Source of the DNA: an uncultured Verrucomicrobiota bacterium
GTDB lineage: Bacteria; Verrucomicrobiota; Verrucomicrobiia; Opitutales; Intestinicryptomonadaceae
Reading direction: 5' to 3'
NCBI GenBank assembly: GCA_949293415.1
Contig: CASFDK010000019.1
Location: 1 to 45,109, forward strand
Length of the DNA stretch: 45,109 nucleotides
Under the pieces are notes generated by a model. The model was not told where the DNA came from and did not search any database. It worked only from the letters and a program-made list of their open reading frames with translations. How positions within the stretch are numbered: the first letter of the stretch is position 1; each line of letters begins with the position of its first letter. Position numbers and translations under genes: made by a program. This document shows, in pieces, positions 1-6,225 of this stretch.

Positions 1-57
1 AGAAACTTTGAAAATTACCGCTTGAGAGTACTTGTAGAATGCGGAGCAAAACTATGA
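1..57 (+). CDS. ISL3-like transposase, C-terminal fragment cut by the window edge
   Basis: Only the last 18 codons are present, ending in TGA at 55-57. They translate to RNFENYRLRVLVECGAKL. The tail of the transposase at the other end of the window (44819-45109, minus) is the same except that its last three residues are VNL, so the two belong to the same element type. The pattern RNFENYRLR near the C-terminus is typical of ISL3-family (DDE) transposases. The rest of the gene lies to the left, so whether it is intact cannot be judged. Confidence 0.8.
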   Translation, partial: RNFENYRLRVLVECGAKL

Positions 58-68
58 AAGACAAATCT

Positions 69-106
69 AAAAAATCAACCTATTCCACAACCTTTGGTGT
101 TGACCC
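69..106 (+). repeat. Terminal end of the left ISL3-like element
   Basis: This 38-bp stretch, from AAAAAATCAACC to GTTGACCC, is the reverse complement of the units repeated three times at 44696-44807, with a single difference (GTGTTGACC here, GTATTGACC there). It follows the transposase stop by about 11 bp, as the right end of an insertion sequence would. Sequence similarity to the other copy stops at about 106, which I take as the outer boundary. A short inverted repeat (CCGAAAA/TTTTCGG, 106-125) straddles this boundary. From there to 262 I see no gene. Confidence 0.7.
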
Positions 107-262
107 CGAAAATCGGGCTTTTCGGTGATGCGTTTATCAACGACTTACGTCTTTAAAATTGCCCGCGAAGCTCGGTAAATACTGGAATTGCGTCTTCAAA
201 AACTGAAAAAGTGCATTTTTCGGCAACCAAGTTGGGGAGTTAATGTAAACTTACGAAAAACA

Positions 263-294
263 AAAAGCCGTAAGTTGTTGAACTTACGGCTTTT
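263..294 (-). terminator. Rho-independent terminator downstream of tRNA-Val
   Basis: A perfect 14-bp inverted repeat (263-276 and 281-294) with loop GTTG has A-runs on the left and T-runs on the right, so it could work in both directions. It lies 4 bp beyond the 3' end of the minus-strand tRNA-Val gene, which is its most likely user. It could also stop transcription leaving the insertion element at the left edge. Confidence 0.8.
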
Positions 295-298
295 CAAA

Positions 299-375
299 TG
301 GTGGGAGTAGCAGAACTCGAATCTGCGACCCCTTGCGTGTCATGCAAGTGCTCTAACCAACTGAGCTATACCCCC
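299..375 (-). tRNA. tRNA-Val(GAC)
   Basis: On the minus strand the 77 nt fold into a full cloverleaf: acceptor GGGGGTA/TACTCCC with one G-T pair, D-arm GCTC/GAGC, anticodon stem CTTGC/GCAAG with loop ATGACAC (anticodon GAC, valine codons GUC/GUU), a 5-nt variable loop and T-arm GCAGA/TCTGC with the normal loop TTCGAGT. The CCA end is encoded. A promoter-like pair lies just upstream and a strong terminator just downstream, so it is probably a single-gene transcript. Confidence 0.96.
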
Positions 376-397
376 GTCGAATTTTTTAAAGTCTCCC

Positions 398-425
398 ATT
401 AAAGGTTCGTTTTTATCTTTGGCAA
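398..425 (-). promoter_or_regulatory. Candidate sigma70 promoter of tRNA-Val
   Basis: On the minus strand TTGCCA (425-420) is followed after 16 bp by TTTAAT (403-398). The predicted transcript would start about 16 nt before the tRNA 5' end. The spacing and the match to TTGACA/TATAAT are good, but this is pattern reading only. Confidence 0.5.
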
Positions 426-575
426 GTCTTTTTTTGTTTTTTTTCTATCTTTTCTTTTATCCCCATTTCGAGATGGGTAAATCCTTCGCACTTTTCATTT
501 GCTAATCGTCTGCCGTTTTTTGCCCCGTTTTATTATGCTTGAAAAATAATTCTACAGGGATTTCATCCTTACCCG

Positions 576-776
576 ATGAAAATTACCGCCAACGCAAAAG
601 TTTATGAATTGTCCGAGAATACTTCTATCGCAGAGTTCATTCTCTCCACCGGTTCGAATCCGTCGAGGTGTGTGGTCGAGTTGAACGGCAAGGCGTTGCG
701 TTTCGAGATGTTCAAAAATCTCGTTCTCCGCGAGGGCGATGTACTCGAAATTATGAATATCGTCGCGGGAGGTTGA
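576..776 (+). CDS. thiS: ThiS-like sulfur carrier protein (ubiquitin-like fold)
   Basis: The 66-residue product has the size and ending of ThiS/MoaD-family sulfur carriers: a small beta-grasp protein whose C-terminus (IVAGG) ends in Gly-Gly. In the family that terminus is adenylated and converted to a thiocarboxylate, which donates sulfur to the thiazole ring of thiamine (ThiS) or to molybdopterin (MoaD). The segment LREGDVLEIMNIVAGG resembles the conserved ThiS tail, so ThiS is the better guess. No thiG, thiF, thiH or other thiamine gene is within this window. The stop codon lies one base before the start of the downstream nuclease gene, so the two are certainly co-translated. No strong ribosome-binding site is visible before this start. 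Confidence 0.85.
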   Translation: MKITANAKVYELSENTSIAEFILSTGSNPSRCVVELNGKALRFEMFKNLVLREGDVLEIMNIVAGG

Positions 777-777
777 T
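768..777 (+). promoter_or_regulatory. Shine-Dalgarno made from the Gly-Gly codons of thiS
   Basis: The last two sense codons of the ThiS-like gene are GGA GGT (768-773), followed by TGA T and then the ATG of the next gene at 778. GGAGG therefore sits 5 nt from that ATG, ideal spacing. The sequence coding for the functional Gly-Gly terminus is also the ribosome-binding site of the downstream gene. Confidence 0.75.
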
Positions 778-2130
778 ATGGTTTACACCGATTTGAATTC
801 CGAAATCGACGTCGGTTCGAGCGGTCATTTACTCGAATTGGGCGATTTCAAAATTTTGGTCGATTGCGGATTGCATCCAAAGTATATGGGGCTTGCCGCG
901 TTGCCGAAGCTTTCCAAAATTACTCCCGAGACCCTCGATTTTATCGCGATAACGCACACGCATCTCGACCACTGCGGCGCGCTCCCCGTGGTGATGCGCA
1001 CGCAGAACCACGCGCACATTCTCGTCGCCGACGAGAGTGCCGATTTGCTTCCGCGTATGCTCCGCAATTCGCGTTCGGTTATGGCAAAGCAGCGGGAGGA
1101 GTTCGATATCAAAGAGTATCCGCTTTTCGACTCCTCCGAAATCGACGAGGTTCGCCGCCGCCTTATGCCGATGGCGTTCCATCACGAAAAACGATTCGAG
1201 ATTGGCGGTGCGCAGATAGGCGTAACGTTTACTCCGGCGGGGCACATCCCGGGGGCTGCGTCGGTTATGTTCGAATACAAGAAGCAGCGTGTGTTGTTTT
1301 CGGGCGACATTTCTTTCCACTCGACGGGCATTCTAAAGGGGGCCATTCCGCCCGAGGGCAGGGTGGACACCCTCGTGGTCGAGACCACGCGCGGCTCGTA
1401 TTCGCGTCCCGCGGGCGTTACGTACGATTCCGAGGTCGACAGGCTTGTTTCGTCGATGGCGAATGTTTTGATGGGCGGCGGTAGCGTATTGATTCCCGCC
1501 TTTGCGCTCGGCAGGATGCAGGAGATTATTTTCATAATCCAGAGGGCGAAGCAGCGCAAACAGATTCCCGACGTGCCCGTTTTTGCGGGCGGACTTGGGC
1601 TCGACATCGCCGAGTATTTTATAAGGGGGGCGAAGAGGTCGCCGACTTTTTCGTTCGGCAAACAGCATATGGAGGGCGTAAAGCCGCTCCGTGCCGAGAT
1701 TGTGGCTGGGCGGGATTTCGAGACGCAGGGCATTTATGTTTTGGGCAGTGGAATGATGGTCGAGCACACGCCGAGCTATCTTGCCGCCGCGGCGATGATG
1801 GACAACCGCGCCAACGCAATTTTCTTTGTGGGTTATGCCGACGACGACACTCCCGCAAAGCGTCTCCAACGCACGGCGTACGGCGACCAATTCGCGTTTC
1901 CGGACCTCTTTTTCGTCGGCAACGTCAACTGCCGCGAGGACAAGTTCGACCTTACTTCCCACGCCGACCGCGAGGAGATTCTGGAGTTCATTATGCGTAA
2001 GGATCCGCGTTGCGTCGTGCTCACGCACGGCAGTATGGAGTCGCGCGAGTGGTTTATGGACGAGATTATCGACCGTTCGCCGAAGACCGCGGTTGTTATT
2101 CCCGAACCGTCCGAATCGGTGGAACTTTAG
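778..2130 (+). CDS. Beta-CASP metallo-beta-lactamase RNase (CPSF/YSH1-like)
   Basis: This 450-residue protein is a metallo-beta-lactamase-fold nuclease of the beta-CASP group. The metal-binding motif HTHLDH is at residues 60-65, a GHIPGA histidine motif and SGDIS aspartate motif follow, then the beta-CASP insert (VLIPAFALGRMQEI) and the RMMBL end with FDLTSHADREE and VVLTHGS. Bacterial members of COG1236 are thought to process RNA, with exo- or endonuclease activity. No signal peptide is visible, so it is cytoplasmic. It is coupled to the ThiS-like gene through a shared ribosome-binding site. Whether the pair is functionally linked is unknown. A T-run after weak pairing follows the stop near 2153. 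Confidence 0.88.
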   Translation: MVYTDLNSEIDVGSSGHLLELGDFKILVDCGLHPKYMGLAALPKLSKITPETLDFIAITHTHLDHCGALPVVMRTQNHAHILVADESADLLPRMLRNSRSVMAKQREEFDIKEYPLFDSSEIDEVRRRLMPMAFHHEKRFEIGGAQIGVTFTPAGHIPGAASVMFEYKKQRVLFSGDISFHSTGILKGAIPPEGRVDTLVVETTRGSYSRPAGVTYDSEVDRLVSSMANVLMGGGSVLIPAFALGRMQEIIFIIQRAKQRKQIPDVPVFAGGLGLDIAEYFIRGAKRSPTFSFGKQHMEGVKPLRAEIVAGRDFETQGIYVLGSGMMVEHTPSYLAAAAMMDNRANAIFFVGYADDDTPAKRLQRTAYGDQFAFPDLFFVGNVNCREDKFDLTSHADREEILEFIMRKDPRCVVLTHGSMESREWFMDEIIDRSPKTAVVIPEPSESVEL

Positions 2131-2171
2131 CGGGGCGGGGCGTTTTTTTTTGCAAAAAACGGCGAATGTTC

Positions 2172-2200
2172 TTGACGAATTTCCGAAAGATGTAAATATA
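2172..2200 (+). promoter_or_regulatory. Candidate promoter of tRNA-Gly
   Basis: TTGACG (2172-2177) is followed by an A+T-rich -10 region, TAAATATA at 2193-2200, with spacing of 15 to 17 bp depending on the hexamer chosen. Transcription would begin about 10 nt before the tRNA, and could continue into hisG, which starts 31 bp after the tRNA with no terminator between. Confidence 0.5.
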
Positions 2201-2217
2201 TGCAACTTTAATTTTAC

Positions 2218-2291
2218 GCGGGCATAGTTTAGTGGTAAAACCCCAGTCTTCCAAACTGGTGATGTCGGTCCGATTCCGTCTGCCCGCACCA
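2218..2291 (+). tRNA. tRNA-Gly(TCC) with an atypical T-arm
   Basis: The 74 nt, with encoded CCA, give acceptor GCGGGCA/TGCCCGC, D-arm GTTT/AAAC, anticodon stem CCAGT/ACTGG with loop CTTCCAA (anticodon TCC) and a 4-nt variable loop typical of tRNA-Gly. The T-arm is odd: stem GTCGG/CCGTC contains a T-T mismatch at pair 50-64, and the loop is TCCGATT instead of TTCGATT, so the base at the pseudouridine-55 position is C. Acceptor and anticodon arms are perfect, so the gene is probably functional. Confidence 0.93.
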
Positions 2292-2322
2292 TTTATTTGT
2301 TCATCTAAAGTCAGGATTTATC

Positions 2323-3201
2323 GTGAGTACTCCCATTTTAATGTTAGGTCTGCCCAAAGGCAGCTTGGAAGAATCGACAATCGCGCTTTTCGGCAAGGCG
2401 GGTTGGAAAATAACAAAGAGCTCGCGCTCCTACAAGCCTTCCATCGACGACCCCGAACTCGACGGACGTTTCGTCCGTGCACAGGAAATCAGCCGCTATG
2501 TAGAACAGGGATTCTTCGACTGCGGTCTTACGGGCTACGACTGGATTCTCGAAAACAACAGCGACGTCGTGGAAGTTTGCGACCTCATTTACAGCAAGGC
2601 AACCGCCCTCAAATCGCGCTGGGTTCTGTGCGTCAAGGAAGATTCCCCCGTCAAGAGCGTGAAAGACCTCGAAGGCAAGCGCATCGCAACGGAGCTTTTG
2701 AACGTCACCAAAAAATATCTCGCCGACAACGGTGTGAACGCGCAAGTCGAATTTTCGTGGGGGGCGACGGAAGTCAAAGTTCCCGATCTCGTGGACGCAA
2801 TCGCCGACATCACCGAAACGGGCTCATCGCTGCGCGCAAACAACCTGCGCATTGTCGACACAATGCTTTACACAAACACGAAACTCATCGCAAATAAGGC
2901 GGCTTGGGAAAATCCAGAAAAACGCACGAAGATCGAATCGATTGCAATGCTTTTGCAGTCGGCTCTCGACGCGGCGAACAAGGTCGGCTTGAAGATGAAC
3001 CTGCCCAAGGCGAACTTGAGCAAGATTATCTCGGCTCTGCCCGCGCTCCGCAAGCCCACCGTTTCGCAGCTTTCCGACCCCGCGTGGGTTGCGGTTGAAA
3101 CGATTGTAGAGGAAAAAACGGTTCGCGAAATCGTTCCGACCCTCAAGGCAAACGGCGCGGAGGGTATCGTTGAATATCCGCTCAACAAGGTTATCGCGTA
3201 G
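2323..3201 (+). CDS. hisG: ATP phosphoribosyltransferase, long form
   Basis: HisG joins ATP and PRPP in the first step of histidine synthesis. The 292 residues fit the long form, which has a C-terminal regulatory domain for histidine feedback (here from about residue 215, through VRTIVPTL-like [15 protein letters not shown]). Visible motifs are the N-terminal [10 protein letters not shown], a mid-protein [10 protein letters not shown] and the PRPP-loop region [18 protein letters not shown]. The start is GTG at 2323, preceded by AGGA about 9 nt upstream; no ATG gives the full N-terminal strand. hisC is on the other strand at 10217-11308 and no other his gene is present, so the pathway is scattered in this genome. 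Confidence 0.95.
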   Translation: MSTPILMLGLPKGSLEESTIALFGKAGWKITKSSRSYKPSIDDPELDGRFVRAQEISRYVEQGFFDCGLTGYDWILENNSDVVEVCDLIYSKATALKSRWVLCVKEDSPVKSVKDLEGKRIATELLNVTKKYLADNGVNAQVEFSWGATEVKVPDLVDAIADITETGSSLRANNLRIVDTMLYTNTKLIANKAAWENPEKRTKIESIAMLLQSALDAANKVGLKMNLPKANLSKIISALPALRKPTVSQLSDPAWVAVETIVEEKTVREIVPTLKANGAEGIVEYPLNKVIA

Positions 3202-3246
3202 TTTTTTGTTGCAAAAGCAATCACCGTTCGACATATTTACACTACT

Positions 3247-3654
3247 ATGAAAAAAATATTGTCTTTGGCTCTTTCCGCTGTCGCACTTTTCATCTGTGCT
3301 TGCACGACGAACGTTGTGGTCGATTCCGCCGCCCATCCGATGGGCTCCTACGACGGTATGACGGGCACGTTCAAAGGCAAGCTCTCGGGCGACATCAATA
3401 CTGCGTTTAAGGCGACGAATATCGCCCTCGAGCGCGATATGAAGCTCTTCCGTGTCGGACAGAAACCGAAGGACAACGCTTGGTATGTGTACGCGCGCGC
3501 TGAACTCGACATTCAGGTTGTGGTTTTCCTCAAACAACTGCCCAACGACGAAATCGAAGTCAAAATCGAGTACGGCGGCGGCAACTTGATGAAGAGCCAG
3601 CAAATCTTCAACGCAATAGCGAAGAACGTAAGAGCTTTCGAACGTTCCAGATAG
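3247..3654 (+). CDS. Small DUF3568-type lipoprotein
   Basis: The 135-residue product starts with a lipoprotein signal peptide (MKKILSLALSAVALFICAC); the likely lipidated cysteine is Cys19, followed by Thr-Thr. The rest, with a GTFKGKLSGDINTAFKATNIAL segment split by short strands and VKIEYGGGNLMKSQQIFNAIAKNV near the end, matches the pattern of DUF3568 lipoproteins common in Verrucomicrobiota and Planctomycetota. Function is unknown. It starts 45 bp after hisG and is followed by a clear terminator. Confidence 0.8.
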   Translation: MKKILSLALSAVALFICACTTNVVVDSAAHPMGSYDGMTGTFKGKLSGDINTAFKATNIALERDMKLFRVGQKPKDNAWYVYARAELDIQVVVFLKQLPNDEIEVKIEYGGGNLMKSQQIFNAIAKNVRAFERSR

Positions 3655-3695
3655 CGGTATAGGCAAACTTTTCCATAAAACGGAATTGTTATTTT

Positions 3696-3724
3696 GGCGC
3701 GACAGTGGTCGCGCCTTTTTTTTT
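3696..3724 (+). terminator. Rho-independent terminator after the lipoprotein gene
   Basis: GGCGCGAC/GTCGCGCC (8 bp, loop AGTG) is followed by nine T residues. It ends the hisG-lipoprotein transcript. The 241 bp from here to the ybaB gene contain no gene or structure I can support. Confidence 0.9.
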
Positions 3725-3965
3725 GTGCGATATGTGCCGTTAATTTTACCAAATACGGTGGTGTTTTGTGGATTCGGAAAAAATAGAATAAGTTCCGAAA
3801 AGACGAAGCGATTGCGAAGCAACGCGAACTATACAGAAAAACGCGCGCTCAACGTCAAATATAGTGGAATGGATAAAAAAAAGAGGGCAAAGAAGAGGAA
3901 AAATCCCTTACAATGCCCAGTATTCAATTTTGCTGTCGAACAGTATTCCGCCCGTCGGTTGTCGG

Positions 3966-4268
3966 TTAGAAGGGAAGTGAGAAGCCTCCTGTGATGGAGG
4001 ACATCTTTTCTTCGCCCGTTTTTTTCGCCTTGTCGGCTGCGTCTCGGACTGCCGCTACGATGGAAGTTTCAACGCTGGCAACGTCTTCCTTTAGAAATTC
4101 GGGGTCGATTTTGAGCGACTTAAGCGCGCCCTGTCCGTTGACGGTCGCCTTTACTGCGCCGCCAGCCGCCGAGCCTTCTATTTCGAGCGATTCGAGTTCC
4201 GCTTGGGCAGCTTCCATCGCCTTTTGCATTTTCTGGGCCTGTTTTAAGAGTTTTCCTACTCCGGGCAT
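3966..4268 (-). CDS. ybaB: YbaB/EbfC-family nucleoid-associated protein
   Basis: The 100-residue product has the YbaB pattern: an N-terminal helix KLLKQAQKMQKAMEAAQAEL, then a strand region with AGGAVKATVNGQGALKSLKIDPE, then a C-terminal helix DAADKAKKTGEEKMSSITGG. Members bind DNA as dimers and often neighbour dnaX-recR, which is not the case here. It is the last gene of the minus-strand run, 36 bp after the phosphatase gene. No convincing terminator is seen downstream. Confidence 0.93.
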   Translation of the reverse strand: MPGVGKLLKQAQKMQKAMEAAQAELESLEIEGSAAGGAVKATVNGQGALKSLKIDPEFLKEDVASVETSIVAAVRDAADKAKKTGEEKMSSITGGFSLPF

Positions 4269-4304
4269 GATATTATCCTTTTTTTTGATTGTGAATGTAA
4301 TGTG

Positions 4305-5732
4305 TTAAATGTGTTTAACGGTCAAGAGGGTGAGGTCGTCGGGGTAGACCGAATTTTTCGTGAAGTGTTCGAGTTCGGCAATCGTATTTGCGTTGATTTT
4401 TGCCGCGTCGTTTTGCGCCAGTGCGGAGGTAATTGCCGCCAGCCGCGCGGTAGAGTATTCTTCGCCGTCGGGGGTTGCCGCTTCGGTTACGCCGTCGGTG
4501 TAGAGTGTGAAAACGTCGCCTTTCCCGAAATCGAACGAAACGTCTTCCATTGTCTCGTCGAATATTTCGGGCTGAACCATTCCCAATGCCATTCCGCCGC
4601 TTTTGATTTTTTCCGCGACTGCGGAATCCGAACGGTGGAGCAGGGCGGGTTCGTGCCCCGCGCGGGCAAGGGTGATGTGCGAGGCGTTTTTATCGACCAC
4701 TGCGTAAATCATCGTGATGAACATATCAGTGCGCATTGAATCGACCATTTCGGCGTTTAGCTTTTTTAGCGTTTGGCTCGGCGCGGAGTTTTCCCTCGCG
4801 ATGTAGCGCAGTTTTGTCTGGCAGATTGCCATCAGAATCGCCGCCGACGCGCCCTTGCCCGATACGTCGCCGATGACGATTCCGAGCTTGCCGTCGGGCA
4901 GGTCGATGAAGTCGTAGAAGTCGCCGCCTATAAGTTGTTGCGGCACGTATTTTACCGCGAACTGCAGTTTGTCGGTGTCGGCGGGGATTTGCGGCAGAAG
5001 ATATTGCTGTATGCTGCTTGCCAGTTTCAGGTCGGATTCCATTTTGTTCTTGAGAATCAACGCCGAGACCGATTCCAGATTGTGTAGAGCAAGCCCCGCC
5101 TGTTCGCCGAGCGAGCGCGCCAGCGAGAAGTCGGTTTCCGAAAACGCCTTGCCGGAAATCGGGTTTGCCGCCGCGAGCACGCCGTAGAGTTTGCCCGAGA
5201 ACATAATGGGCACGGCGATGAAGCTTTTGATTTTCAGCGAGTCGTCGCCGTGGCGCATTACGCGGTTGTCTTTGTCGCCATTTTTGACGAGAACGCTTTC
5301 CCCCTCCGATGCGACGAAGCCCACGATTCCCTCTTTCGGCTCGAGCACTTCGTCGACGAGCGCGTGTTCGAGAAATTTCGTACGCAGTTGGTCGGTCGGC
5401 TGTTTCGAAATTTTGCGCGACTGCGGCGGAAAGAGACCCTCTACCGCCTTTGCTCTGAGTTTGCCGTCGGGCTGTTTTTCGTACACGCACGCGCTCATTG
5501 CGCCGCACGAAATCGCCGTTGCGCGGACGATACGCTCGTAGAGCTTGGGCTTGTTTGCGCCCGAGATGTCTTCGGCGGTTTTATGTAAAAATTCGATGAC
5601 GATGTTTTTTTCGTCGCGGAGTTTGTCGAGCTCTTCGCGCCAGACGTAGAAGTCGTGGTTGCGTTTGACGAGCAGGGCTATGACCGCCGCCGCGGCGAGC
5701 AGGCAAATGACTGTCGTTGCGCTAATCGGCAT
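4305..5732 (-). CDS. Membrane-anchored GAF - PP2C (RsbU/SpoIIE-type) serine phosphatase
   Basis: The 475-residue protein has one N-terminal membrane segment (residues 5-22), a short coiled region, a GAF sensor domain (about 60-225) and a PP2C phosphatase domain (about 235-475). Metal-binding motifs are present: GGDFYDF near residue 269, GDVSGKG, GHEPALL, YTDGVTEA and the final DDLTLLTV. Such enzymes dephosphorylate STAS-domain anti-sigma-factor antagonists. The STAS gene lies 1 bp upstream in the same run, which strongly suggests it is the substrate. No HATPase anti-sigma kinase is encoded nearby, so the third partner must be elsewhere. The GAF ligand cannot be predicted. Confidence 0.93.
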   Translation of the reverse strand: MPISATTVICLLAAAAVIALLVKRNHDFYVWREELDKLRDEKNIVIEFLHKTAEDISGANKPKLYERIVRATAISCGAMSACVYEKQPDGKLRAKAVEGLFPPQSRKISKQPTDQLRTKFLEHALVDEVLEPKEGIVGFVASEGESVLVKNGDKDNRVMRHGDDSLKIKSFIAVPIMFSGKLYGVLAAANPISGKAFSETDFSLARSLGEQAGLALHNLESVSALILKNKMESDLKLASSIQQYLLPQIPADTDKLQFAVKYVPQQLIGGDFYDFIDLPDGKLGIVIGDVSGKGASAAILMAICQTKLRYIARENSAPSQTLKKLNAEMVDSMRTDMFITMIYAVVDKNASHITLARAGHEPALLHRSDSAVAEKIKSGGMALGMVQPEIFDETMEDVSFDFGKGDVFTLYTDGVTEAATPDGEEYSTARLAAITSALAQNDAAKINANTIAELEHFTKNSVYPDDLTLLTVKHI

Positions 5733-5733
5733 T

Positions 5734-6210
5734 CTATCTCTTTTCCGTCTCCTTTTTGAGGAAGCTGATTACGTCTTCGAATTTCGCGAGGTTCGCCGCG
5801 TCGGCATCGACCAGATTTTGGTGCGCGTCGAGAATTTCCGACTTCGTAGCGGATGACGAATCGAGCATTTCGCACGGATTTTCCGCCGCCGCGCCGCCTT
5901 CGATTTTTACGAGTTTCGAGATTCCGAGATTTTCGACAAGCTCGGCATTGCGCTCGTTGGGATTTAGCAGTACTAGCTCGCCGCCGCGTTTTTTCAACCG
6001 CAAAGCCGCTCCCGCGATTATGCCAAGAAACGTGCTGTCCATACCCGTACACTCGCGCAACTGCACGACTATTTTGGAACATCCGCCGTCTATCGACGAA
6101 ACGAAAAAGCGTTCCGCGTTTCTGCAGTTCAGGTAGCCCGCCTTGCCGACAACCGCCAGAAAGGCGGTCTCGGCGCAGACTCGTACGAGGTATTTTGTTC
6201 CTTCGGGCAT
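5734..6210 (-). CDS. STAS-domain protein (anti-sigma-factor-antagonist-like)
   Basis: The first 110 of 158 residues form a STAS domain. TGMDSTFLGII (residues 55-65) matches the phosphorylation loop of SpoIIAA/RsbV proteins (DSSGLGV), making Ser59 the likely phosphosite. The remaining 45 or so residues are a charged helical extension without recognisable motif, and are not usual for the short RsbV type. It begins 15 bp after acnA and is followed after 1 bp by the PP2C phosphatase, its likely partner. Role: binding an anti-sigma or other kinase partner when dephosphorylated (inferred from family). Confidence 0.85.
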   Translation of the reverse strand: MPEGTKYLVRVCAETAFLAVVGKAGYLNCRNAERFFVSSIDGGCSKIVVQLRECTGMDSTFLGIIAGAALRLKKRGGELVLLNPNERNAELVENLGISKLVKIEGGAAAENPCEMLDSSSATKSEILDAHQNLVDADAANLAKFEDVISFLKKETEKR

Positions 6211-6225
6211 TTGTCGGGGGAGTTG

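Noticed and set aside
3686..3994. 102-codon plus-strand ORF after the lipoprotein gene
   Set aside because: It begins before the terminator hairpin and runs into the 3' end of ybaB; composition unlike the neighbouring genes.
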